In this document: positions 54,705 to 63,978 of the stretch, piece after piece
Layout of the letters: each line of letters starts with the position of its first letter
Position numbering within the stretch: position 1 is the first letter of the stretch
Assembly: GCF_016469035.1 (NCBI RefSeq)
Contig: NZ_JAEHJZ010000005.1
Location: 46,543-110,542 of the forward strand
Direction: 5' to 3'
DNA: 64,000 nucleotides
Source of the DNA: Gelidibacter salicanalis
GTDB lineage: Bacteria > Bacteroidota > Bacteroidia > Flavobacteriales > Flavobacteriaceae
Made by a program: the position numbers and the translations under genes
The notes under the pieces: model-generated
The model's input: the letters and a program-made list of their open reading frames with translations, nothing else
Told to the model about the DNA's origin: nothing
Databases searched by the model: none

Positions 54705-57377
54705 ATGTTTAAAAGAACTTTTATCGCCTGCTGTTTCTGCATTTTAGGGACAGCATTAATAACAGCCCAGCATAATCCTGAGTTTTCAAAAGCAGGTTTC
54801 TACCCAGTAGAAAACACAGGACGCCAAGTCTTTTCAATGAATGTGGCATGGCGTTTCCATAAAGGCGCTTTGGCTAATGCCGAAGCCTCCGCACTTGATG
54901 ACAGCAAATGGGCTGTGGTCAATTTGCCTAACGGGATAGAATATTTGCCAGAAGAGGCGAGTGGTGGCGCCAATTATCAAGGTGAAGTATGGTATCGTAA
55001 ACATTTTACGCCCGATATTAAATTTAAAGGTAAGAAGCTCTTCTTGCATTTTGAGGCAATCATGGGGAAATCAAAAGTGTATGTCAACGGCATATTGTTG
55101 AAAGAACATTTTGGTGGTTATTTGCCAGTCATGGTTGACATCTCCAAGTATTTAGATTGGGGTAAAGATAATGTGATCGCCGTTTGGGCAGATAACAGTA
55201 ATGATCCGGCCTACCCTCCAGGGAAGGATCAAGAAGTGTTGGACTTTTCTTATTTTGGGGGAATTTATAGGGATTGTTGGTTGATTTCACATAACGAGGT
55301 GTTTATAACAGATCCTAATTATGAAGATGAAATAGCCAGTGGTGGCTTTTTGGTAACGTTCGATAAGGTGTCTACAAAGGTATCAATAATCAATACTAAG
55401 CTTCATTTACGAAATGAAACTACTCAGGATTTTTCTGGAAAAATAAGATATGAATGGTTTGATAAGCAAGGAAAGCGTGTTTTGAAATCGGAGGTTCCAT
55501 TTCAATTAAAAGCCAAAGCAGCAAATTCATTTTCAAATAAATCAACGCTAAAAAATTCAGAACTTTGGTCACCGGAAAGTCCTTATTTATATCAACTGCA
55601 CATTTCAGTGCTAAATAAAAAAGGAAATGTGGTCGATGGGTATCGCAAACGCATTGGCATCAGAAGTGTGGAATTTAAAGGGAAGGACGGATTTTGGCTC
55701 AACGGAAAGCCTTACGGACAACCGCTAATGGGTGCCAATAGGCATCAGGATTTTGCGGTGGTAGGGAATGCGCTTTCTAATACTATCCATTGGCGAGATG
55801 CTAAAAAATTGAGAGATGTGGGTTTGAAGTTAATCCGGAATGCGCATTACCCTCAAGATCCTGCGTTTATGGATGCTTGTGATGAGTTGGGACTTTTTGT
55901 GATCGTTAACACTCCAGGATGGCAGTTTTGGAACGATGCGCCAAGTTTTGAGCAATTGGTTTATAGTGATATCCGTAATATGGTGCGCAGAGATCGTAAC
56001 CGACCAAGTATTTGGCTCTGGGAACCTATTTTAAACGAAACCTGGTATCCGGATACTTTTGCCTTAAATACCAAGCATATTGTTGAAGAGGAAACGGCTG
56101 GTGGTAATTCCTACACTTCTAGCGATTTACAGGCAAAAGGAAGCGAGCATTTTCCGGTGATCTTTACCTATCCGATGGACGAAAAGGAAATGGATCCCAA
56201 TAAAAATTATTACACCAGAGAGTGGGGCGATAATGTGGATGATTGGAATTCGCATAATTCACCAAGTCGAGTGTATCGCGGTTGGGGAGAGCAACCGATG
56301 CTGGTTCAGGCCTTGCATTATTCGAATCCGCCCTATTCGTATATCAGCTATAACTCCTTGCATAAAACGTCGCCACAACACATGGGCGGTGCTTTATGGC
56401 ATTCATTTGATCATCAACGTGGTTACCATCCCGATCCTTTTTACGGCGGAATTATGGATGCCTACCGTCAGCCAAAATATTCTTATGAGATGTTTAAGGC
56501 GCAACGCAGTCCTGAACCCTCAGATATAATTGCCGAAACAGGCCCTATGGTGTATATCGCTAATGAAATGACGCCATTCAGTAGCTCTGATGTGATGGTG
56601 TTTTCAAATTGTGACGAAGTGAAATTGACCGTGTTTAAAGAAGGAAAAGAGTTCATTCATAAAAAAGGCAAGGCTGTTGAAGGCATGCCATCACCACCAA
56701 TAGTTTTTAAAGACGCATACCATTTCTTGGATATTAAAGCGCTTCACCGTCAGAAAAAACAACGTGATGCCTATGTATTGGCAGAAGGGTTTATCGATGG
56801 AAAATTGGTAGCGACAGATACGGTTCGGCCCGCATTGCGACCAGAGAAAATTATATTGTGGGTGGACAATGAGGGCGTCGATTTAAAAGCAGATGGCTCA
56901 GATTTCGTAACTGTTGTTGCTGCGGTTGCCGATAAACAAGGCAATATAAAACGCTTGAATAATAGCGTTATTACTTTTGAAATCTCAGGGGAAGGTAGTT
57001 TGATCGGTGATGAACCCTTTATTGCAAACCCGCGACAGGTAAGTTGGGGGACAACACCTGTGCTGGTTCAAAGTAGCACGACGTCAGGATCTATCACTAT
57101 TAAAGCGTCTATGCTGTTTGAAGGTACGTTACGGCCTATTGCTGGAGAAATTACGATTAATAGCGTTGCCACTAATGATGTGCTTCTTTTTGATCAAAGT
57201 GAATTGGAGGCCAAACGCAATAATCAATTCTCATCCTCTGAAAATAATTCTTCTCCTGTAAATCAAGAATTGAAGGAGGAACTTAAAAAGGTTAAAATGG
57301 AATTGAACGATTTGAAACTTAAACACGTCGAAAAACAGCAGGCGGATTTTGGTGAGAAATCTAAGAAGGATGATTAA
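54705..57377 (+). CDS. GH2 family enzyme (4) with C-terminal coiled-coil tail
   Basis: An 890-residue exported protein (signal about 1-22, ending ITAQ). GH2 domains are a sandwich (NVAWRFHKGALANAEASALDD), an Ig domain, and a barrel with acid/base WEPILNETW (Glu445) and probable nucleophile TREWGDNVDDW (Glu506). A C-terminal Ig/Big-like domain follows (ILWVDNEGVDLKADGSDFVTVV). The last 45 residues are a Lys/Glu/Leu-rich predicted coiled coil (ELKEELKKVKMELNDLKLKH), unusual for GH2. Overall it is far from LacZ, so the substrate may be a modified beta-galactoside. The family call is solid, the activity is inferred. Confidence 0.82.
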   Translation: MFKRTFIACCFCILGTALITAQHNPEFSKAGFYPVENTGRQVFSMNVAWRFHKGALANAEASALDDSKWAVVNLPNGIEYLPEEASGGANYQGEVWYRKHFTPDIKFKGKKLFLHFEAIMGKSKVYVNGILLKEHFGGYLPVMVDISKYLDWGKDNVIAVWADNSNDPAYPPGKDQEVLDFSYFGGIYRDCWLISHNEVFITDPNYEDEIASGGFLVTFDKVSTKVSIINTKLHLRNETTQDFSGKIRYEWFDKQGKRVLKSEVPFQLKAKAANSFSNKSTLKNSELWSPESPYLYQLHISVLNKKGNVVDGYRKRIGIRSVEFKGKDGFWLNGKPYGQPLMGANRHQDFAVVGNALSNTIHWRDAKKLRDVGLKLIRNAHYPQDPAFMDACDELGLFVIVNTPGWQFWNDAPSFEQLVYSDIRNMVRRDRNRPSIWLWEPILNETWYPDTFALNTKHIVEEETAGGNSYTSSDLQAKGSEHFPVIFTYPMDEKEMDPNKNYYTREWGDNVDDWNSHNSPSRVYRGWGEQPMLVQALHYSNPPYSYISYNSLHKTSPQHMGGALWHSFDHQRGYHPDPFYGGIMDAYRQPKYSYEMFKAQRSPEPSDIIAETGPMVYIANEMTPFSSSDVMVFSNCDEVKLTVFKEGKEFIHKKGKAVEGMPSPPIVFKDAYHFLDIKALHRQKKQRDAYVLAEGFIDGKLVATDTVRPALRPEKIILWVDNEGVDLKADGSDFVTVVAAVADKQGNIKRLNNSVITFEISGEGSLIGDEPFIANPRQVSWGTTPVLVQSSTTSGSITIKASMLFEGTLRPIAGEITINSVATNDVLLFDQSELEAKRNNQFSSSENNSSPVNQELKEELKKVKMELNDLKLKHVEKQQADFGEKSKKDD

Positions 57378-57424
57378 GTGATCGTCACAGTTTTAGTCTT
57401 AGGCTCAATTAATCACTTACATTC

Positions 57425-57457
57425 AGACCTGTTAGGTTTTTAAAGCCTGACAGGTCT
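57425..57457. repeat. Palindromic hairpin, copy 2
   Basis: AGACCTGTTAGGTTTT (57425-57440) pairs with 57442-57457 with two wobble pairs. The core ACAGGTCT matches the perfect hairpin at 1393-1427. A short T run follows, so it may also end transcription of GH2 (4). Confidence 0.6.
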
Positions 57458-57749
57458 TTTGAGAAACAGCCCACTTCTAGAGTGCGCTATTCCATTCGTT
57501 TAATATTATTTTTCTTTGTTGTTTTTCTGGTAATTTCATGATTCGTTGTACTATTTGAGGCTCAGTTATTTTCTAATCTTCACCCTCTCATAGCTATTTT
57601 GTACTCATACTATGAGTATATTTGATAGTTGAATTTACTTTAGTGGTATAAATAATGAAACCATTTAAAGTCGTTTCAGAGACCTATTTTTAAGAAGAAG
57701 AAACCTGTTCGACAAGCCTAAAGTTTGAAATCTGAAAAAAAGGAAGCCA
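57458..57749. other. Noncoding stretch before the rhuM pseudogene
   Basis: 292 bases, AT-rich, with no plausible gene, repeat or clear promoter motif. A promoter for the rhuM-like gene would have to lie here. Confidence 0.5.
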
Positions 57750-58787
57750 ATGAGTAAGAAAGACGACATAAAAAAAGCCTATGAATTACAAACTTTAAAA
57801 AACTTTGTAATTTTTAAAACTGAAACTGGTAAGGTAAATATTGACGTTTATTTTCAAGATGAAACACTTTGGCTCACGCAAAAACGTATTGCAGAATTGT
57901 TTGAGAAAGATAGAACTGTAATAAGTAAGCATCTTAAAAACATCTTTGAAAGTGAGGAGTTAATCGAGAATTCAGTATGTGCAAATTTTGCACATACTGC
58001 CGAAGATGGAAAAATTTATAATACCAATTATTATAGTTTAAGAGCAATTACCGCCGTTGGATATCGCGTAAATTCACACAGAGCTATTGAGTTCAGAAAA
58101 TGGGCGACCGAAATTTTACACGAATACATCATCAAAGGTTTCGCTATGGATGATACCCGTTTAAAGCAAATTAAACATTTTGGTGTCGATTATTTTGATG
58201 AACTATTAGAACGAATCAGAGAGATTCGTTTGAGTGAAAGAAGATTATATCAAAAAATCACGGACATCTACGCTTTATCAGCCGATTATGATAGTAAAGC
58301 GGATGTGACGAAACATTTTTTTGCTAGTGTTCAAAACAAATAGCACTGGGCAATAACAGGAAAAACTGCTGCTGAAATTATTTATACTGAGGCTGATGCT
58401 ACTAAAATTTTTATGGAATTGAAAACTTGGAAACTAGCACCAGATGGTAAACTATTGAAAAGTGATGTTGTTGTTGCTAAAAATTATTTGAACACAGAAC
58501 ATATTAAATCCCTAGAAAGAATAGTGACCTCGTATTTAGATTTAGCAGAAAGTAGAGCAACCAATAGGAATGTTATGAATATGAAAGATTGGGATAAGTT
58601 TTTAATCCAGTTTTTAGAGTTAGCCGATTACCCTATTTTAAAAGATAAAGGCAAAATATCAATGTTGGAAGCCAAATTAAAGGCCGAAACAGAGTACGAT
58701 AAGTTTAGGATCGTGCAAGACGAAAATTATATTTCGGACTTTGATAATGAGATAAATAAAATAATTGACAAAAATAAAGAATATTGA
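57750..58787 (+). pseudogene. rhuM: RhuM-family protein gene interrupted by one in-frame stop
   Basis: The frame encodes a RhuM (virulence protein RhuM/Fic-associated) family protein: WLTQKRIAELFEKDRTVISKHL, YYSLRAITAVGYRVNSHRA, FRKWATEILHEYIIKGFAMDD. It is cut after FFASVQNK by TAG at 58341-58343. The same frame then continues without any shift: HWAITGKTAAEIIYTEADATK, LAPDGKLLKSDVVVAKNYLN and FRIVQDENYISDFDNEI, ending at 58787. Family members usually have Leu at the stop, so TTG to TAG is a single-base change. The upstream part could still give a truncated 197-residue protein. It lies on the locus flank and is unrelated to glycan use. Confidence 0.85.
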
Positions 58788-59013
58788 GATACGATTTTAA
58801 AGGAAGTTAAGGAAGCCAAAACAGCAAAAAGCAAATCCTGATTGGTCTTTTTTGTTTTCAAAACCTATTTCTGAGTGTTATGATTAAAATAATTAGATGG
58901 GTGATATTAATTTTTAAATTTTAACAACAGCGATTATTGCTGCTTTTTGATAGCTTTACTTTAAGAAAGAATGAAGATGATAAAAAAACGGAACAAACTT
59001 CGAAACCTTCTAA

Positions 59014-59042
59014 ACAAAAAAAGCCGACTCTTAAGAATCGGC
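59014..59042 (-). terminator. Terminator of the CHRD gene (minus strand)
   Basis: Read on the minus strand, GCCGATTCTT and AAGAGTCGGC form a stem followed by a run of T (59014-59022 on + reads A-rich). It lies 25 bases after the CHRD stop. Confidence 0.75.
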
Positions 59043-59067
59043 ATTATAAATGAAATTATTAACTGTA

Positions 59068-59508
59068 TTATTTCTTTACTAAATTCCCACGAATCTCGCC
59101 ACCTGGAAAGGCTTCAGTGTGAATATTAACATAGAAAAGTCCATTATTTAAAAGGACTACTTGTTCTTCTGTTAAAACTGGACTGGTTAATGAAATTGGT
59201 GATTTTGCCGATGTAAATGGAAATATTACGGCTCCATTTTCACCAGCCGGAGCCATATGAATGTGTCCAGCAGTTGGGTTAGCAATATCATGCGTCACAT
59301 TTAATACAAAGATTTTAGTGTCTTTATTAAAAGTAAGTGTAGCCTTGCCTGTTGCCGCTGAACTGTTTGCAGGAACTTCCTTAGGACCCGTTAAAGTGGT
59401 TTCAAACATTACATTCGGATCTGGCTTGGCATCATCATCATCATTACTACAAGACGCCATGGTAAAGATAACTGCTAGAAGCGCAAAGAATTTGATTGAT
59501 TGTTTCAT
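59068..59508 (-). CDS. CHRD-domain lipoprotein
   Basis: A 146-residue lipoprotein (MASC, Cys20, then SNDDDD, an acidic surface-export signal). One CHRD domain (about 33-146) is visible: TTLTGPKEVPANSSAATGKATLTF, PTAGHIHMAPAGENGAVIFPF, then LNNGLFYVNIHTEAFPGGEIRGNL. CHRD domains occur in chordin and many bacterial exported proteins, with no known enzymatic role. It is monocistronic with its own terminator and is not obviously part of the glycan system. Confidence 0.88.
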   Translation of the reverse strand: MKQSIKFFALLAVIFTMASCSNDDDDAKPDPNVMFETTLTGPKEVPANSSAATGKATLTFNKDTKIFVLNVTHDIANPTAGHIHMAPAGENGAVIFPFTSAKSPISLTSPVLTEEQVVLLNNGLFYVNIHTEAFPGGEIRGNLVKK

Positions 59509-59936
59509 AATTGACTTAATATTTAGGTTTTTATTTTAAAGAATAGTTTTTCTTTAGAGTTTAAACATTCATAATGCTTAAAAATTGTATTGGATTTTTA
59601 TTTTAACGTTATTTTATGGTTTTAGCAGTGATTAGGTTGGTTGTGGGTGGTTTTAAGTTTAACAACTACATTGTTGTCCGATAAAGAATCAAGACCGCTG
59701 CGCTTCTAGAATCAAGAACAAACCGGTTTGCCGGCAGGCAGGGACTTGCTTGCAAATAACCGACGAACAACGATAATTTAAATTGAAATTACCCAATCTC
59801 GGTAGAGATAGTTTCTAAAAGCAAGATGTCATTTTGAAAAGCTCGTAATGTCTCTTGCTTTAAATGGGTTTGTTAATTTACTTTGTATTCTTATCGGACA
59901 CTTATGTCTTTTAATTTACCATAAAGAAATAAATCC
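59509..59936. other. Gap between CHRD and GH31 genes with shared repeat
   Basis: 428 bases with no supportable gene. It contains the CHRD promoter side, then AGAATCAAGACCGCTGCGCT at 59685-59704, which matches 15238-15257 except for one C/T change; a second AGAATCAAGAACAAA follows in both copies. An AACCGGTTTGCCGGCAGGC-type palindrome follows at about 59720. The 59821-59826 GCAAGA and 59853-59858 TCTTGC form a weak stem beyond the GH31 stop. Confidence 0.5.
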
Positions 59937-62900
59937 TTAAAACTTCACGGCAGTTAGGTTCTTATCAACCAATAAGCCTTCCAAAGCTTTTAGATCAAAA
60001 GCTCCTTTCTTAATGGCTTTAAATTTAATAATGAATAAGTTTAGAGAACCTTTAAGCGTTTCTTGATTTCCTAAGTTGACAAAAGTTGGGTACAACACTT
60101 TCTCTCTGTTGGAGTGCAATCGGTCATTAGTTAAGTTCTCCATTTTGAAAGTATTCAAGGTTTCTATTCCGACGAATTTATAACTTGACTCATTGTAAGG
60201 AATTGCAAAACTCAAGGCATTAACGTCTTTTAGATCTTTCCCCGTAACCAACACTTCAATGATTTCATCTTTAGCATAGGTTTTCTGTTTGGTCGAGATC
60301 GAAATGTTACCAGCAACCTTTGTGGATTCTGAATTTTTAACTCCACCATCAATACGTGTTGCCACTGTAGAGATGTCATAAGCATCAATCAAATTGTTTT
60401 TATTGACATCACCATTACTGACATAACCTTCAAAATCAGCATCACCTAATCGGAGTCCGGTGTAGTTTGTGTAAGAGGTAAGGTCGTTTCGATCTACCAA
60501 ACGGTCGTTATTGATGTCTCCAGGAATATAGCTTGGTGTGCCTTCCACTTTATAGATATAGAGTTCGCTTCCAGAACCAAAGTTTCCAACCGCCTTAGTG
60601 ATCGCCAATTTCACATAGCGCACTGTAGGATTTGTGTCAAAAATCACCGTTTTGATGCTGTCATTTTTCGCCCAAGTAAAGGTTTCTACGTCGGTCCACT
60701 CTTGTTTATCGTTACTGTATGAGAGCGTTCCTTCCAAAATGTTGCCATTACCACCACCAGTTCTTGGCATATATTCCAACTTATCGAGTTGGTTGATGGT
60801 ATTTAAATCAATGATCATATCAAACGTTTCGGCTTTCAAATCCCAGCTGGTATGCCAGCCTGTACTTTCATTAAAGTCAAAAAGATTAGCCACTTGTGCG
60901 CCACCTTGGTCTGGTACTGACACTTTTGCGGTAATGCCTTTGATAGCGAATTCGTAAGGGTTATTTTTTGTGGTCGCCATAAAATCTGTCCAGTCGGAAT
61001 GTCCAGATTTATTTACTGCTCTTACTTTAAAATTATATGAGGTTTCTGGTTGTAAATCATCGAATAACAAAGCTGTTTCTTTGATTGTAGAATACAACAT
61101 GTTGTTAAACTGCACCTCATAAAAATCAGCATTTATAACCTTATTCCAAGTTGGCGTTAAGGTGTAGGCATCAACATTGTCTCCTGTGGCCTGTGCGTTT
61201 TCTGGGGCTGTTAAAGCACCTGAGGTGATGCTATTGTTATCTCTAGGTGAAAACTGAAATCCTTTAATTTCTAAACTAACACCGTTTTTTGTAATGTCTG
61301 TTGGAGCTACTCTTACTAAAACTTGTGGGTTTTTAATGATCTGTAGCTTCTCAAGTCCACTTCCTTTGGTTGAGAATTTGTTGAGGTTTGGTGCCTGGTT
61401 ATAGAAATAAACGTTCACTCCTGCTTGAAAATCTTCCAAGGAATTCGCTTCAGAAAGCTTCACTTTTTTCTTACCTATTTTAGCAACAACTGCTTTAGGC
61501 TGTTCAGTAACATTCACTACAAATTCCGTGGCTTTTTCGGTAATAAAATCATTAAACTGTCCTGTGGTTGGATGCACAGTAATCAATGCTTTGTTTTTAG
61601 AATCTACTTCAGAAGTTATGGACGTATAAGCGCCTGCGCCTAATTTGTAAGCTTCAGATACACCATCATCGTCATATGCTGTAAACGATGATTTCCCTGC
61701 AGGATACACTTCATAAATCCGTAGATTTTTGTCGATTTCCGACACATTGTTATTTGGATTAACCATCGGGATGATGGCACCGCTTTTTACAAATACGGGC
61801 AGTTTCCAAATAGGACTGTCAAAATGGTTGATGATTCGGTTTCCTTTATAAGTTTCGCCACTAAAGTAATCGATCCAAGTACCTTCTGGTAAATAGATAC
61901 CGTTACGGATGTCATTTCCGAAGTCATCGGCTGCTGTTGTTTGATAAATAGGAGCTACCAAGAAATTTGGTCCGTACATAAATTGGTATTGTGTTGCTTT
62001 GCCTTCGGTATATGGATTTTTAGATACCATAAACATCGGTCTGATCATCGGTTTGCCATCTACAGCTTCTTTGGCAATACTATAGGCATAAGGCAAAAGC
62101 TCAGATTTCAACTTTAAATAATTTCTGTTGATTGAAGCCGCAGGTTCCCCTAAGGCATGTGGATATTTCGGGTTTGCACCCCAACCATCCATATTCAATT
62201 GCATCGGTGTAAAAGTTTTCCATTGGAAATCACGCATGTTAATGATTGGTTTATTACCACCAAAAATACCGTCCATATCGGAGGAAATATTCGGTTGCCC
62301 AGATAATCCCGACCCAATATACGTTGGAATATGGAAACGAATGTATTCCCAAACGCCTCCAGTTTGATCTCCTGACCAAATAGTCGCATAACGTTGTGTG
62401 CCTGCCCAACCATCTAAAGAGATGATAAAAGGACGTGCCTGGTCGCCATATTCTGACATAATGGTTGCAGCATCAGCAACGCCGTTTAATCCAAAAGAAT
62501 AGCCTGGACCTACCCAAGCGACGTCAGTTTTTAAGGCTCTTACACCAGCCTGCCGTACTTCTTTTACGATATCACGTTGCAATAAAGCACTAATACTATC
62601 AATAGGATGCAAATCTGATTGGGTCCATAACCCTATTTCTACGCCATTTTTGCGAGCGTAATCTCCGAAAGTTTTTAGGTTTTGAATGTTTCCGTCTAAA
62701 GTTTCTGTTTGGCCGTATCCTGCACCATAACCGTCGTTTGGAAGAATCCATCCCAGTGGCATGTCATGCGCTTTATAACGATCTACAACTGCACGTCCTG
62801 AGAATTGGTAATTTCCAAGTTCTCCGTTTAAGGTCTCTCTGGCGCCGTCATTATCCTTTTGGCTTTCCTTATACAATTTTCCATCTTCAAATAGGGTTCC

Positions 62901-63806
62901 TTTCTCATCTTCAACCCAATAATCGCGGTTGTAAGCATTTAAGTGGCCTTCATAAAATCCAAACTTCGGAATTAAAACAGGATTTCCTGTTAATTGGTAA
63001 AAGTCATTCAATAAGGCGATAGAAGTATCGTTAATCATAAAGAAGGCATCCAAATAATCTGTGCTATGGGATAGTTTAACAGTTCCTGGTGCTTTATTTC
63101 CAAAATCATAGCTTCCCTTTTTGAAGCTATACCACATCACCGCATAGCCTTTTGTAGACCAATAGAATGGGTTGGGAGAGGCAACACCACCGTCCGTCCA
63201 GCTGTTTTGGTTTTCAATGGAAATGGTAGTTCCTTTATGAGAGAAACGTCCGTTTTGAACGCCACCGCCATAAAAATATTCGTCAGCGCTTTCTTTTAAA
63301 GTAAGCGTCACTTCTTTTTCATCAAAAACAGGCAGGGCAGTTTCTTCTACAACAACCGTTTTTGTTTGGGTGTTAACGATTCTAAATAATGACGTTTGTT
63401 TATTGAAAACGATGGTGATTTTTCCGGTTGAAATAGATAGTTCATTTTGTTGATCGATCACATTTAAATCTGAAACCTCTTTTCTGGGATTATCGACCAA
63501 TATTTGAGCTTCAGGTTTTGCCTTTGGAGCACGCATACCTTCGCCAGAATTATCCTGAAAAAGTCTGAAGATATTGTCTCCAAAAAAATCAAGAAGCATC
63601 TTTTGGTTGTTAGAAAATAGCACTTCAACAGTGGTGGCATTGATTTTTTTGGCACCGATCACATTTTGTTGAGGCGAGGCTTCTATTTTCTCAATGGCAG
63701 TATTTGAAGCGCCTTGGGCGTGAAGATTGTTAAACGTCGCCATCGTGGTTAGTATAAACAAAAAATTTGCAATGGGTTTTACCGCCGGGAATTTAAATTT
63801 TATCAT
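59937..63806 (-). CDS. Multidomain GH31 enzyme with fn3, F5/8C, dockerin-like and cohesin-like modules
   Basis: A 1289-residue exported protein (signal about 1-31, ending LHAQ). It has an N-terminal sandwich (about 35-260) and a GH31 barrel (about 260-650) with the predicted nucleophile in LKTDVAWVGPGYSFGLNG (Asp428) and acid/base in SDMDGIFGG (Asp510). A C-terminal sandwich/DUF5110-like region, fn3 (about 867-950) and F5/8C (about 952-1089) follow. Two dockerin-like repeats, GDINNDRLVDRNDL and GDVNKNNLIDAYDI (about 1091-1152), precede a cohesin-like domain (about 1160-1285). The DVAWVG and YIRFHIPTYIGSGLSGQPN pattern recalls the GH31_18-type alpha-GalNAcases, but ordinary alpha-glucosidase or xylosidase activity cannot be excluded. 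It sits outside the main operons with its own upstream region. Confidence 0.85.
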   Translation of the reverse strand: MIKFKFPAVKPIANFLFILTTMATFNNLHAQGASNTAIEKIEASPQQNVIGAKKINATTVEVLFSNNQKMLLDFFGDNIFRLFQDNSGEGMRAPKAKPEAQILVDNPRKEVSDLNVIDQQNELSISTGKITIVFNKQTSLFRIVNTQTKTVVVEETALPVFDEKEVTLTLKESADEYFYGGGVQNGRFSHKGTTISIENQNSWTDGGVASPNPFYWSTKGYAVMWYSFKKGSYDFGNKAPGTVKLSHSTDYLDAFFMINDTSIALLNDFYQLTGNPVLIPKFGFYEGHLNAYNRDYWVEDEKGTLFEDGKLYKESQKDNDGARETLNGELGNYQFSGRAVVDRYKAHDMPLGWILPNDGYGAGYGQTETLDGNIQNLKTFGDYARKNGVEIGLWTQSDLHPIDSISALLQRDIVKEVRQAGVRALKTDVAWVGPGYSFGLNGVADAATIMSEYGDQARPFIISLDGWAGTQRYATIWSGDQTGGVWEYIRFHIPTYIGSGLSGQPNISSDMDGIFGGNKPIINMRDFQWKTFTPMQLNMDGWGANPKYPHALGEPAASINRNYLKLKSELLPYAYSIAKEAVDGKPMIRPMFMVSKNPYTEGKATQYQFMYGPNFLVAPIYQTTAADDFGNDIRNGIYLPEGTWIDYFSGETYKGNRIINHFDSPIWKLPVFVKSGAIIPMVNPNNNVSEIDKNLRIYEVYPAGKSSFTAYDDDGVSEAYKLGAGAYTSITSEVDSKNKALITVHPTTGQFNDFITEKATEFVVNVTEQPKAVVAKIGKKKVKLSEANSLEDFQAGVNVYFYNQAPNLNKFSTKGSGLEKLQIIKNPQVLVRVAPTDITKNGVSLEIKGFQFSPRDNNSITSGALTAPENAQATGDNVDAYTLTPTWNKVINADFYEVQFNNMLYSTIKETALLFDDLQPETSYNFKVRAVNKSGHSDWTDFMATTKNNPYEFAIKGITAKVSVPDQGGAQVANLFDFNESTGWHTSWDLKAETFDMIIDLNTINQLDKLEYMPRTGGGNGNILEGTLSYSNDKQEWTDVETFTWAKNDSIKTVIFDTNPTVRYVKLAITKAVGNFGSGSELYIYKVEGTPSYIPGDINNDRLVDRNDLTSYTNYTGLRLGDADFEGYVSNGDVNKNNLIDAYDISTVATRIDGGVKNSESTKVAGNISISTKQKTYAKDEIIEVLVTGKDLKDVNALSFAIPYNESSYKFVGIETLNTFKMENLTNDRLHSNREKVLYPTFVNLGNQETLKGSLNLFIIKFKAIKKGAFDLKALEGLLVDKNLTAVKF

Positions 63807-63828
63807 ATATTTTTATTTAATCGCATAG

Positions 63829-63851
63829 GTGTTTACAAATTTGGTAAACAC
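63829..63851 (-). promoter_or_regulatory. Candidate operator upstream of GH31
   Basis: A perfect inverted repeat, GTGTTTAC-N7-GTAAACAC, lies 22 bases upstream of the GH31 ATG (63806, minus strand). Its size and symmetry fit a dimeric regulator site, for example LacI-type. Regulator not present in the window. Confidence 0.5.
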
Positions 63852-63896
63852 ATCGCATCTGTTTGTTTATTATCTAGTTAAAGGTAAAAACCCTGC

Positions 63897-63978
63897 TCCC
63901 GATAGCTATCGGGATTCATTGCATCTTCGGCTTTTTAAACCACTGAATTATTGAAGAGATCCCGCTTTGCGGCGGGAT
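63897..63978. repeat. Two palindromes at the window end
   Basis: TCCCGATAGCTATCGGGA (63897-63914) is a perfect 18-base palindrome. ATCCCGC...GCGGGAT (63959-63978) is a short hairpin. Both are of the kind scattered between flavobacterial genes. No gene is visible in 63852-64000. Confidence 0.6.

Noticed and set aside
57750-58787. Two separate genes (197 and 124 residues)
   Set aside because: The second frame is the exact in-frame continuation of the first with RhuM sequence across the stop, so one broken gene is simpler.
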